DNA of 64,000 nucleotides, taken from the NCBI GenBank assembly GCA_052266715.1, contig JBQPRB010000002.1. One strand, 5' to 3'. This DNA comes from Jeotgalibaca sp052266715 (GTDB lineage: Bacteria; Bacillota; Bacilli; Lactobacillales; Aerococcaceae). Numbering within the stretch: the first letter of the stretch is position 1; each line of letters opens with the position of its first letter. Positions 8,261 through 16,784 of the stretch are shown in pieces. A program made the translations under genes and the position numbers. The notes under the pieces were generated by a model that saw only the letters and a program-made list of their open reading frames with translations, was not told where the DNA came from and searched no databases.

Positions 8261-8301
8261 AAAAATACCGTTCCCTGTTAAAAAGGGGAACGGTATTTTT
8301 T
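8261..8301. terminator. Bidirectional terminator sodA / yfhO
   Basis: AAATACCGTTCCC pairs with GGGAACGGTATTT around a 9-10-base loop, flanked by A and T runs. The yfhO stop codon (TTA on the plus strand, 8278-8280) lies in the loop, so the last YfhO codons are themselves part of the hairpin. Confidence 0.92.
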
Positions 8302-10935
8302 CTTGTCTAAAATTAAGAGGATAATGAGTGAGGCAACTGAGGTGGCGATTCCAACCCATAGGTAAGGTGTTCTATATGTTAATCGAACAGAATGGTTACC
8401 AGGCGGGATGTCAACTGCAAGCAAGCTATCGAGTACTGCGTATGTTTCACTCGGTACACCATCAATTGAAACAGACCATCCTTTGGAATAAGGGATAGTA
8501 AACATTAAAACACTTGAAGTGCTATCTGCCGTTACATTTCCTTCAATATTTGTTTGACTAAACGAATCAATAGTCATTTGATTATCTTCTATATCTGCCA
8601 TAACTTTATTGAATTGGGATAAATTTAAACGGAAGAGATTTAAATCCCTTAAGGTTAAAAGATCTTCTTTCAATTCAATCGAAAACTGGACTGATTCGTT
8701 CTCAGACCCGCTTGCCAGGTTAAAAATTTGATCCGTCCGATAGGATTTGTAATAAGGGAAAGATTCGCCGTTTAACCTAAAATCGGCATTGTCTTCGTCA
8801 ATACGGGAATCCAGAACGAGATAATAAGGTTCTTCAGACTGGGTTGTGAACTGTAATTCGATGAAAGCAGGTTTATCCAGATTTTCCTTAGTATAGGTTT
8901 TATTGATTTCTTCATTACCCCCGGTGGCGATGTTTTGAGTGATGATACTATCAATATTTTCTTTTGTAAAGAAAGGTTCATTAACATTTTCGGAATAGAG
9001 TGCCCGCATAATTTTTTCTTGATTAGCCATGGGCTGGCCATCCAGCAATTCTACTGTTTTCATTTTTGTTGGGACTGTAAACCCTAATGAAAAAGCATTG
9101 GGGTTTTCGTAAGTTTTAGTTCGCAATGATTCAGAATAGGGGTGATAGTGTGCAAAATCCGGTCGGTTGGCATTCGGGCGGATATGATAATAACTGTCAT
9201 TATCAATTAAATCATCAGATATAGGTTTATTTTCTGCATAGTAGCGAACGCCAAAAAAAGCATCAGTAATTAGTGTCCCGGTAGAATAAGAAATGACAAA
9301 GCTACTTTCTGGAAAACCTAAACGTCCAAACAGAGCAGGGACTTCTGCTTCAAATGTTGAACTGAAATGAGAAACACTGGGATAATTAGCTTGGAAACTA
9401 TCGTTTTTAGACCGCTGAAAAGTCTTCTCTATGCGATAAAACTCATCTTCACCTGGTTTGATGTCATCTAACATATTATTGAGAACAGATTGGTAGTCAT
9501 TCAAGGGCGCCATATCTACATATCCCAAACGAACTAAATCAATGGTAGCATTTGCGCTCATCTCGATAACGGTCATAACCAACATGACAAGTGGCAACCA
9601 ATTATAGTCTGTTTCACGGAGCAGAAAGAGAACAAGGAAAAGAACTAAAAACAAGGCGGTCACCAGTACTTGTAGAGGTTCCAGAAAAGAGAAGTTTTTT
9701 TCTAAGACATAAAAGGCACTTGCTGTTTGACCAACTAAGAGCGTGATTGCGAACCAAAGAGGAAATTTTTTTGTTTGGTTCATACTCCGAAAGCCGTTTA
9801 GGATAAAAAAGAAACAAACTACGAATGAAAAACGGTACGGATACCAAGCTGGATTTTGAAAAGCATGCCAAGCTTTATTCAAAATATCGACATTCATCGA
9901 AAATATAAAAAACAGCGTCATGGCTAGAGCTGCGAGACGTTCTTTCCATGCAAATTTTGGATTAATTAAATAGTACAAAAAACTCACCAAAGCAACGGTT
10001 CCAATAAAGATGTTTGGTAGCCCCGATGGAAGTTGGTCAAAATCGAAAGCACCAATATAAAATTTCGAAAGTATCTCAGGAAAAGGATACTTGAAACGCC
10101 AATCTAAAATTTCACTCGTATGTGAAGCTTTTCCACCCAATAAGGAAACAAAGTTAGGAATTAATGAGAAAGCTGCAGTTCCAGCTCCTAATAAGGAATA
10201 AATGGAAAATTTCCAGAAACGATTCCAGTAGAATTTGGCTCTTTCTTGAGAATGAAGTTCTGCAGTATATTTCTGTTTCATTAAAGCAAAGGGGAAATAA
10301 AGGATCAGGAATAAACAAATCATATAAGTAAGATAGTATTGGGAAAATAAGGCAAGCCCCAGTGTCAAACTATAAAAATAACCACGTTCTCCATCAACTA
10401 TTTTTTCCAGACCCAGAACAATGAGAGGCAGGAATACAAGACTATCCAGCCACATAACATGTAATTGATTAACGATGACATATCCCATTAAAGCGTAAGA
10501 TAAGGAGAATAAGGGTACCAATAAATCTTTTCCTTGAAACTTTTTCAATAATAAATAGCCAAACGAGAGTCCAGAACTGGCAATTTTTATTAATATTAAA
10601 AGGGTGATACCCACCGGAAGCAAGCGTTGCGGGAATAAGAGCATTAAAATATTAAACGGGCTATTTAAATAATAGGACCACAAGCCAGTCATCTCACCTC
10701 CGATTCCTTTTGCAAATGAATAAAAGAGCGCTTGGGGTTCGTTTAAAAGTGTATGACGATAATAACTAAAAAAGTCGACATACTGCTGGGCCAAATCAAT
10801 GGTTAGCAAGGTTTCCTTTCCCGCGGGATAGACACCCATGGCCATATAAATGATAGTCATAATAATAAAAGGTAAACCAAAGGATAATAACAATAACATC
10901 TTTGGGCTATATTTAGATTTCAGATTTAGCGACAT
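8278..10935 (-). CDS. yfhO: YfhO family membrane glycosyltransferase
   Basis: A very large polytopic membrane protein of 885 residues. After a signal-anchor-like first helix comes the conserved loop with the DLAQQYVDFFSYYR motif, then about a dozen hydrophobic helices through residue ~470, a long extracytoplasmic domain (~480-855) and a final helix before LDKKKYRSPF. YfhO-type proteins are GT-C fold enzymes that transfer sugars from undecaprenyl-phosphate carriers onto lipoteichoic acid or other cell-surface polymers. The sugar and acceptor here are unknown. GAGGAGGAAC precedes the start; an out-of-frame ATG lies five bases before the true one. It is monocistronic and divergent from pbpA. Confidence 0.9.
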   Translation of the reverse strand: MSLNLKSKYSPKMLLLLSFGLPFIIMTIIYMAMGVYPAGKETLLTIDLAQQYVDFFSYYRHTLLNEPQALFYSFAKGIGGEMTGLWSYYLNSPFNILMLLFPQRLLPVGITLLILIKIASSGLSFGYLLLKKFQGKDLLVPLFSLSYALMGYVIVNQLHVMWLDSLVFLPLIVLGLEKIVDGERGYFYSLTLGLALFSQYYLTYMICLFLILYFPFALMKQKYTAELHSQERAKFYWNRFWKFSIYSLLGAGTAAFSLIPNFVSLLGGKASHTSEILDWRFKYPFPEILSKFYIGAFDFDQLPSGLPNIFIGTVALVSFLYYLINPKFAWKERLAALAMTLFFIFSMNVDILNKAWHAFQNPAWYPYRFSFVVCFFFILNGFRSMNQTKKFPLWFAITLLVGQTASAFYVLEKNFSFLEPLQVLVTALFLVLFLVLFLLRETDYNWLPLVMLVMTVIEMSANATIDLVRLGYVDMAPLNDYQSVLNNMLDDIKPGEDEFYRIEKTFQRSKNDSFQANYPSVSHFSSTFEAEVPALFGRLGFPESSFVISYSTGTLITDAFFGVRYYAENKPISDDLIDNDSYYHIRPNANRPDFAHYHPYSESLRTKTYENPNAFSLGFTVPTKMKTVELLDGQPMANQEKIMRALYSENVNEPFFTKENIDSIITQNIATGGNEEINKTYTKENLDKPAFIELQFTTQSEEPYYLVLDSRIDEDNADFRLNGESFPYYKSYRTDQIFNLASGSENESVQFSIELKEDLLTLRDLNLFRLNLSQFNKVMADIEDNQMTIDSFSQTNIEGNVTADSTSSVLMFTIPYSKGWSVSIDGVPSETYAVLDSLLAVDIPPGNHSVRLTYRTPYLWVGIATSVASLIILLILDKKKYRSPF

Positions 10936-11014
10936 GACATAGTTCCTCCTCAGACAGTTGCACTTACATTATAAAATAACATAGTAAAGAAAGTTTTGCA
11001 TTTTCGAGTTACCG

Positions 11015-11042
11015 TTGAATTGAATCATCTTTTTGATATAAT
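11015..11042 (+). promoter_or_regulatory. pbpA promoter
   Basis: TTGAAT (11015-11020), a 16-bp spacer and TATAAT (11037-11042). Transcription would start about 30 bp upstream of the TTG start codon of pbpA. Confidence 0.75.
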
Positions 11043-11078
11043 AGGGTATTGAAAATGAAAGAACCAGGAGTGTGTATA

Positions 11079-13106
11079 TTGGATAAATGGAACCGCGAAA
11101 GTAACAAATTAAAGTCGCATATACCTTTTCGATTGAACTTGCTGTTCTTCATTGTTTTTATCCTTTTTTCGGCAATAATCGTCCGTTTGGGCTATTTACA
11201 AATTATCCGTGGAGAAGAATTTGAAGCAATTGTAAGGAGAACAGAAACAACTACTATAACGCAAACGGTCCCTCGTGGTCTTATATATGATCGTAACGGC
11301 AATGTCCTTGTTGGAAATGAAGCACAACATTCAATCACCTATACACGTGGAACCAATGATAGTGCCTCGTCAATGGCAGAAACGGCTACGATGCTTGCGG
11401 ACATGATCTCTGTTGATACAGAAGGAGTAACCGAGCGGGACAGAAAAGATTTTTGGGCCGCCAATAATCGCGAAGTACTTTTGGATAGGTTAACGGAAGA
11501 AGAAAAATTACTTTCCGGTGCCGAAGTTTACGAAGTGGAACTATCTAAAATAACCGCAGATGACATCGCCTTTTCTGAAAAAGAAATGACAGCAGCGGCA
11601 ATATTTAAAAGTATGAACAGTGCTACTTCATTAACAACGGTAAACCTTAAAAATGTGGATGTGACGGATCAAGAGTTAGCTGTTGTCAGTGAGAATTTAA
11701 GCAGTCTCAACGGGGTAGAAGTTTCCAAAGACTGGACACGCGTCTATCCAAACGGTGAGTTGTTGGCAACCATTTTTGGTGGTGTAACATCCGAAAAAAC
11801 AGGAATTCCAACCAATCTGGTGGAAACTTATTTAGCGATGGGCTATTCACGCAATGACCGGGTCGGGAATGCGTACCTAGAGCAACAGTATGAAACAGTG
11901 CTGCGTGGCACAAAATCGCGCTACGATACGGTTACGAATCAAGACGGGGATATTGTTGCGACGACCCAAACTTACGAGGGTAAACCGGGAGACAACCTGG
12001 TCTTGACCATTGATATTGACTTTCAAAAAGAAATCGAAAGAGTTGCAACTGACTTTTTAAAAAGCCGTCAAGATACTTGGAACGATCGTGTCTATATTGT
12101 AGCACTGGATCCCCGAAACGGTGATATCATCGGGATGACCGGAAAGAAAATTGATGCAACTACTGGAGAAATATCAGACAGTGTTCATGGTGTTCTTAAT
12201 GAAAACTTTATCGTTGGTTCCAGTATGAAAGGGGCCACTGTCCTGACGGGTTATATGTCGGGAGTAATTGACTTTGATGACAATGTTCTGTTGGATGAAC
12301 CAATGACGTTCCAAGGTTCTGATACAAAATCTTCTCTTTTTAATCGTACCGGACGTGTTGAACTCAATGACATTGGAGCTTTGGAGAAATCCTCTAACGT
12401 TTATATGATGAAAATTGCTATGATGATTGGTGGGCAAAATAATTATAGCTATGAAATTCCCTTATCGATCGATCGTGATTATACGCTTGAGACTTTGCGT
12501 GCCTATTATGCACAATTTGGACTTGGTGTTAAAACCGGTATCGATTTGCCCTTTGAATCTACGGGTTATTTAGGTGTTCCGCCAAATTCCGGTGCGGTTC
12601 TCGATGAATCGTTTGGCCAATTTGATAACTATACTGCTATGCAGTTAGCGCAATATGCTGCTACGATTGCCAATAAAGGAACCCGTTATGCGCCGCGTTT
12701 AGTGAAAGAAATTCGGGGAACGGAAAGTGATGGCAGTTTAGGGAAAGTAGAAATGGTAAAAGAACCATTGGTCATGAACCAAGTAAACGTTGATCCTGAG
12801 GCGTTTGAGCGTGTTCACAAGGGGTTTTGGGCGGTAACACACGATTTTGGAAGTCGTTCTTACAATAACTTCGGAAATTATCCAGTCGGAGTTGCTGGGA
12901 AAACAGGTTCGGGAGAATCCTTCTACCAAGGGGAAAATGAGAAAATTATAAACGAACCAACCACTAACTCTACATATGTGGCATTTGCGCCTTATGAAGA
13001 CCCGGAAATTGCCGTAGCGGTGATTGTACCGTACATTCGTGATGAATCGGTACTTCCAGCTGGAGATATCGTAAAAGCAACCTTGGATGCTTATTTTGGA
13101 TTTTAG
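11079..13106 (+). CDS. pbpA: Class B penicillin-binding protein (PbpA/PBP2b-like transpeptidase)
   Basis: This membrane-anchored transpeptidase cross-links peptidoglycan during wall elongation or division. It is 675 residues from the TTG start, which has AGGAG eight bases upstream; an ATG 30 bp earlier has no ribosome site. A single transmembrane anchor lies at about residues 18-40, followed by the dimerisation domain with VPRGLIYDRNGNVLVGN. The penicillin-binding domain carries the three active-site motifs SSMK (Ser381, Lys384), SSN (438-440) and KTG (608-610). Such proteins are monofunctional and normally pair with a RodA/FtsW polymerase, which is not in this window. The neighbourhood (sodA upstream, rpmG downstream) matches the B. 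subtilis pbpA locus. Confidence 0.93.
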   Translation: MDKWNRESNKLKSHIPFRLNLLFFIVFILFSAIIVRLGYLQIIRGEEFEAIVRRTETTTITQTVPRGLIYDRNGNVLVGNEAQHSITYTRGTNDSASSMAETATMLADMISVDTEGVTERDRKDFWAANNREVLLDRLTEEEKLLSGAEVYEVELSKITADDIAFSEKEMTAAAIFKSMNSATSLTTVNLKNVDVTDQELAVVSENLSSLNGVEVSKDWTRVYPNGELLATIFGGVTSEKTGIPTNLVETYLAMGYSRNDRVGNAYLEQQYETVLRGTKSRYDTVTNQDGDIVATTQTYEGKPGDNLVLTIDIDFQKEIERVATDFLKSRQDTWNDRVYIVALDPRNGDIIGMTGKKIDATTGEISDSVHGVLNENFIVGSSMKGATVLTGYMSGVIDFDDNVLLDEPMTFQGSDTKSSLFNRTGRVELNDIGALEKSSNVYMMKIAMMIGGQNNYSYEIPLSIDRDYTLETLRAYYAQFGLGVKTGIDLPFESTGYLGVPPNSGAVLDESFGQFDNYTAMQLAQYAATIANKGTRYAPRLVKEIRGTESDGSLGKVEMVKEPLVMNQVNVDPEAFERVHKGFWAVTHDFGSRSYNNFGNYPVGVAGKTGSGESFYQGENEKIINEPTTNSTYVAFAPYEDPEIAVAVIVPYIRDESVLPAGDIVKATLDAYFGF

Positions 13107-13112
13107 ATAACT

Positions 13113-13147
13113 AAAACGCCACTCCTCATAGTTAGGAGTGGCGTTTT
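13113..13147. terminator. Bidirectional terminator after pbpA
   Basis: AAAACGCCACTCCT pairs perfectly with AGGAGTGGCGTTTT around a 7-base loop. It also serves the converging small gene that ends two bases later. Confidence 0.95.
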
Positions 13148-13148
13148 A

Positions 13149-13622
13149 TTATTGTAGGGTTAAAGTGTCCAGGATTTCTGTGTCGGACATTTCTTTTGAA
13201 AGTTCATAAGTACCATACTGAATACTATTCAATAAGCTATGTTCTTCAAGGTATGTTTGTGCTTCTTCAGGGTCTTCAATCAAACCAATTGTATAGAGGT
13301 TCTCGATTACGACCGATGAAGGCTCACCTTCGTTCACAATAAATTCAAAAGAATCTCTTTCATCAGATTCTTCCTGAGAATTTCCAGATTCTGAAGATTC
13401 AGCTTGAGATGATGATTGACTCGATTCTATTTCACTATTATTAACCGTTCCTGGTCTAGCTTCTTTCATTGAGGAAATACTTGATTCGATAGAGGATTCG
13501 ACCGCTATAGCAGATTCAGTACCCTTAGTTGTTCCAACGTTACCAACTAGCTGGAACAACGTCATGATGAGCGCAGAAAGAAAGAATCCCAAGGCCAGAA
13601 AACGTAATTTATCTTTTTTCAT
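13149..13622 (-). CDS. Membrane-anchored protein with MltG/YceG-like N-domain only
   Basis: A 157-residue protein with one transmembrane segment (about 9-29), a Ser/Glu-rich linker (about 35-90) and a small folded C-terminal domain (about 92-157). The latter has the pattern FIVNEGEPSSVVIENLYTIG ... YLEEHSLLNSIQYGTYELS. It resembles the LysM-like domain that precedes the catalytic part of the endolytic transglycosylase MltG, but no catalytic domain follows. It may bind peptidoglycan or regulate MltG; this is inference from a short similarity. AAAGGAACC provides the ribosome site, and the gene follows the 122-residue membrane protein gene by 12 bp in a probable operon. Confidence 0.72.
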   Translation of the reverse strand: MKKDKLRFLALGFFLSALIMTLFQLVGNVGTTKGTESAIAVESSIESSISSMKEARPGTVNNSEIESSQSSSQAESSESGNSQEESDERDSFEFIVNEGEPSSVVIENLYTIGLIEDPEEAQTYLEEHSLLNSIQYGTYELSKEMSDTEILDTLTLQ

Positions 13623-13634
13623 GATGGTTCCTTT

Positions 13635-14003
13635 CTATTCTTCCTCTTTTAGTGAGTCTTGATGGTTATCAATTACTAATTCGACTGTTGTTTCCGGCAA
13701 GGAAAGTTGTTCTGCAATCTCGTCGAATGTTTTACCTTTTTCGTATAGAGACAGAACTTGTTGTTTAGTAACGTCACTAAGTTTTTTGACGGTGATCGAT
13801 TGATCCTCCGTTTCTGTATTTCCCAACGCTTTTTCTAATTGCGAGACGCGTGTCTTTAAAATATGCATTTCTTCTGTCATTTGGAGTGTAAATTCTGCTA
13901 CTTCGGTAATTACTCCATCATCATCTTCCTTTACAAAGAAAGAAACAACTAAAAGGATAATTGCTAAAGCAAATAAGACGATGACAATTGGCCATAATTC
14001 CAT
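13635..14003 (-). CDS. Small membrane protein with coiled coil and HTH-like tail
   Basis: A 122-residue protein with an N-terminal transmembrane helix (about 4-24), a short coiled coil (about 40-62, TEEMHILKTRVSQLEKALG) and a C-terminal helix-turn-helix-like segment (about 78-110, VTKQQVLSLYEKGKTFDEIA) similar in style to sigma region 4. The architecture recalls SwrB/DUF6115-type proteins of Firmicutes, but no flagellar genes are present, so a motility role is not implied. It begins with GAGGTGA upstream of ATG and is first in a two-gene minus-strand unit. Function unknown. Confidence 0.75.
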   Translation of the reverse strand: MELWPIVIVLFALAIILLVVSFFVKEDDDGVITEVAEFTLQMTEEMHILKTRVSQLEKALGNTETEDQSITVKKLSDVTKQQVLSLYEKGKTFDEIAEQLSLPETTVELVIDNHQDSLKEEE

Positions 14004-14107
14004 TTTTTCACCTCAATTCTAAATGTTTAAATCACTTCTAATATTCTAATACGCTAAATTACTTTGTGCAACTGCAAGTTTCTCTTTTTTTTCCAGGGGA
14101 AAGTGTG

Positions 14108-14221
14108 TATAATAATAACAGTTGTGATTAAAGACTGGCTATTTAGCTTGGGAAATGATACAATGCAACGTGCAAGAAGAACTAGTATTCTTCAATTTTC
14201 TTATGTTTGGAGGTTAGAAAA
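14108..14221 (+). promoter_or_regulatory. rpmG promoter and leader
   Basis: TATAAT at 14108-14113 is the best -10; no clear -35 lies 17 bp above it. This implies a leader of about 100 nt before rpmG, containing a small hairpin GAAGAA/TTCTTC (14176-14193). Whether the leader has a regulatory role is not known. Nothing else is seen in the intergenic region 14004-14221. Confidence 0.45.
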
Positions 14222-14371
14222 ATGAGACTTAACATTACTTTAGAATGTACGGAATGTAAAGAACGTAATTATCTTTCTAAGAAAAACAAACGTAACAACC
14301 CAGATCGTTTGGAATTCAAAAAATACTGCCCACGTGAAAGAAAAGTAACTCTTCACCGTGAAGTTAAATAA
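14222..14371 (+). CDS. rpmG: 50S ribosomal protein L33
   Basis: A 49-residue protein beginning MRLNITLECTECKERNY and ending KVTLHREVK, typical of L33 of the large ribosomal subunit. It carries the first zinc-ribbon pair (C9, C12) but only one of the second pair (in KKYCPRERK), so it is a three-cysteine form common in lactic acid bacteria and intermediate between C+ and C- paralogues. GGAGG lies upstream of the ATG. A compact terminator follows, but read-through into fau is possible. Confidence 0.96.
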   Translation: MRLNITLECTECKERNYLSKKNKRNNPDRLEFKKYCPRERKVTLHREVK

Positions 14372-14397
14372 CAACAGGTCCTCCTGTTGTTTTTTTA
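14370..14397 (+). terminator. Terminator after rpmG
   Basis: AACAACAGG pairs with CCTGTTGTT around a 4-base loop and is followed by a run of seven T. It begins within the rpmG stop codon. Confidence 0.85.
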
Positions 14398-14427
14398 TTA
14401 CAAAAAGAAAGGGGTTTCTTGTTCTTG

Positions 14428-14973
14428 ATGAAAAAAGATATGCGACAATTCATATTAGAAAAGTTAACCCACCTTACTGATAGTGAGAGAAATAAGTACG
14501 ATTCAAATTTGTTGGAACAGCTTGTATCGAGTGAAGAATGGAATAATGCTCAAACGATAGGGGTAACACTTTCCCGTCACCCAGAAGTTGAAACGCAAGC
14601 AATTATTCAAAAAGCCTGGTCTGCGGGGAAGGATGTCTTTATTCCTTATAGTGGGAGGAAAAGGCAATTATCTTTTTATCGTTATAGCCTTGAGACTGAA
14701 TTGGAATTAAGTCGTTTTGGATTAATGGAACCCAAAATCCGGACCACGGAGCAACCAAAAGCGGGAATAGATTTGTTGATTGTTCCAGGTCTGGCTTACA
14801 ATGAAGCTGGCTATCGTGTTGGTTTTGGCGGTGGTTATTATGATCGTTATTTGGCCGATTATGAAGGGGCAACCTGTTCGCTTTTATACCCATTCCAATT
14901 AGATGAGCGGGTTAATCCATTAGTGGAACCATTCGATATACCTGTAAAGAAATTGTTCATAGCCTCGAGATGA
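14428..14973 (+). CDS. fau: 5-formyltetrahydrofolate cyclo-ligase
   Basis: This enzyme converts 5-formyl-THF to 5,10-methenyl-THF with ATP, returning a storage folate to one-carbon metabolism. The protein is about 181 residues. Visible are the N-terminal substrate region VTLSRHPEVET and the C-terminal signature GYRVGFGGGYYDRYL. The start is ambiguous: ATG at 14428 fits homologous N-termini, but two in-frame TTG codons (14419, 14425) lie closer to AAAGGGG. It precedes the rhomboid gene by 36 bp, as in B. subtilis yqgN-gluP. Confidence 0.92.
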   Translation: MKKDMRQFILEKLTHLTDSERNKYDSNLLEQLVSSEEWNNAQTIGVTLSRHPEVETQAIIQKAWSAGKDVFIPYSGRKRQLSFYRYSLETELELSRFGLMEPKIRTTEQPKAGIDLLIVPGLAYNEAGYRVGFGGGYYDRYLADYEGATCSLLYPFQLDERVNPLVEPFDIPVKKLFIASR

Positions 14974-15009
14974 ACTATAATGGCCATAGGTTAACTGGGA
15001 GGGAAACTT

Positions 15010-15693
15010 ATGAGAAATATAAATTTTCGCAATTATTTTCGAAAGAACCAACCAATTGTAACGTATGTTTTTTTTGCAATTCAAATAATGGTCTTTATTG
15101 TCATGTCTTTCGATGGCGGGACAACCAACATTTACACTTTAATTAAATATGGTGCTAATTTCAGTCCAGCCATTATAAGCGGCGAATGGTGGCGTTTCGT
15201 TACACCGATATTCATCCATATTGGTTTCACTCATATTCTGATGAATAGTATTACTCTCTATTATTTAGGGAGCCAATTAGAGTGGATTTATGGAAGTTGG
15301 CGCTTCTTTTTACTTTATTTATTAGGTGGCATCATGGGTAACGTGATGAGTTTTGGGTTTTCTGCGTCCGTGTCAGCAGGTGCGAGTACCTCATTGTTTG
15401 GTCTATTCGCTGCCGCAGTAGTCTTGGGCAGGATTTATCCCCATAACTACACACTACGCAGTATGGCACAAGGATTCCTGATACTTATTGTATTAAACTT
15501 CTTTACTGGTTTTCTTTCTTCCGGAATTGATAATTGGGGTCATTTTGGTGGCGCCATAGGAGGAGCCTTAGCAGCCTTCTTCATTGATGTACCAAATTTA
15601 GCGCCTGTGGCTAAAAGTACGCGATTAAAAGCGGCACTTGGGTATATCGCTTTATTAGTTATATTTATAGTGATTGGTTTTATGCGTTTTTAA
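15010..15693 (+). CDS. gluP: Rhomboid family intramembrane serine protease
   Basis: A compact rhomboid of 227 residues with about six hydrophobic helices. The conserved WWRFVTPIFIHIGFTHILMN region is at 60-79. The catalytic Ser is S126 in GASTSLFGLF, and the catalytic His is H178 in GHFGG. Rhomboids cleave transmembrane substrates within the membrane. The residue after the active serine is Thr instead of the usual Gly of the GxSG motif. It lacks the N-terminal extension and TPR tail of B. subtilis GluP, so the symbol is by position and family. GGGAGG precedes the ATG, and glucokinase follows after 36 bp. Confidence 0.9.
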   Translation: MRNINFRNYFRKNQPIVTYVFFAIQIMVFIVMSFDGGTTNIYTLIKYGANFSPAIISGEWWRFVTPIFIHIGFTHILMNSITLYYLGSQLEWIYGSWRFFLLYLLGGIMGNVMSFGFSASVSAGASTSLFGLFAAAVVLGRIYPHNYTLRSMAQGFLILIVLNFFTGFLSSGIDNWGHFGGAIGGALAAFFIDVPNLAPVAKSTRLKAALGYIALLVIFIVIGFMRF

Positions 15694-15729
15694 TAATATA
15701 AGATACGGTAATTTTAGGAGGCTTGAATC

Positions 15730-16701
15730 ATGACTAAAAAAATCTTGGGTATCGATTTAGGTGGTACCTCTGTAAAATTTGCAATCTTAACCATAAATGG
15801 AGAAATTCAACAAAAGTGGAGTATTGGAACCAATATTTTAGATAATGGTACTCATATTGTTCCCGATATAATCGAATCCATTCAACATCGCATGGCATTA
15901 TATGGAATGACACCTGATGATTTTTTGGGTATCGGGATGGGATCACCTGGAGCTGTCCACAGGGGAAATGGAACCGTTTATGGTGCATATAACTTAAACT
16001 GGAAGCAAATAGTTGAAGTTAAAGAACCGATAGAAGAAGCAACTGGACTTCCTTTTTTCATCGACAATGATGCAAACGTGGCAGCGTTGGGAGAAAAATG
16101 GCAAGGCGCAGGTGCGGATGATGATAATGTGGTTTTCGTAACGCTTGGAACGGGTGTGGGTGGTGGTGTTATAGCCAATGGTCAGCTTGTTCATGGTGTT
16201 GCAGATTCTGGGGGAGAAATCGGGCACATTACAGTTGACCCTAAGCATGGATTTGATTGCACGTGTGGGAAAAAAGGCTGTCTTGAAACGATTGCTTCAG
16301 CATCAGGCGTTTTAAATTTAACCCGTAAATTCTCCGAAGAATATGCAGGAGCATCTGAGTTGAAACAAAGGGTGGATGATGGTGCGGAGATAACTTCCAA
16401 GGAAGTTTTTGATTTAGCTAAACAAGGTGATGATTTAGCTGAAATGGTTGTTGAAGAATTTGCTTATTATCTAGGCTTGGCTTGTAGTCACCTTGGGAAC
16501 ATCCTCAATCCCAAATTCATCGTTATCGGTGGGGGCGTCTCTAACGCAGGAGAGTTTCTGATCGAGAAGGTACGAAATAACTTTTCCGAATTTTCATTCC
16601 CGAATGTTCGAGAAACAACACATATTAAAATTGCAGAATTAGGCAATGATGCAGGTGTCATCGGGGCGAGTTATTTAGTGAAAACAGGTGTTATAAACTG
16701 A
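15730..16701 (+). CDS. glcK: ROK-family glucokinase
   Basis: It phosphorylates glucose to glucose 6-phosphate with ATP, feeding the pfkA/pyk and zwf routes encoded elsewhere in the window. At 323 residues it is full length. It shows the ATP-binding LGIDLGGTSVKFA (5-17), the catalytic Asp region FFIDNDANVAALGE, the second phosphate loop TLGTGVGGG, and the ROK zinc motif CTCGKKGCLE. TTTAGGAGG is an excellent ribosome site. Unlike B. subtilis, no yqgQ gene separates it from the rhomboid gene. Confidence 0.95.
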   Translation: MTKKILGIDLGGTSVKFAILTINGEIQQKWSIGTNILDNGTHIVPDIIESIQHRMALYGMTPDDFLGIGMGSPGAVHRGNGTVYGAYNLNWKQIVEVKEPIEEATGLPFFIDNDANVAALGEKWQGAGADDDNVVFVTLGTGVGGGVIANGQLVHGVADSGGEIGHITVDPKHGFDCTCGKKGCLETIASASGVLNLTRKFSEEYAGASELKQRVDDGAEITSKEVFDLAKQGDDLAEMVVEEFAYYLGLACSHLGNILNPKFIVIGGGVSNAGEFLIEKVRNNFSEFSFPNVRETTHIKIAELGNDAGVIGASYLVKTGVIN

Positions 16702-16784
16702 AAAATTAGAAAATCATAGATTAATATCTTAAATTTGTGTAGAATTAAGAGGTATTGTTTATGGAAGGATGGGAATAAGTCGTT

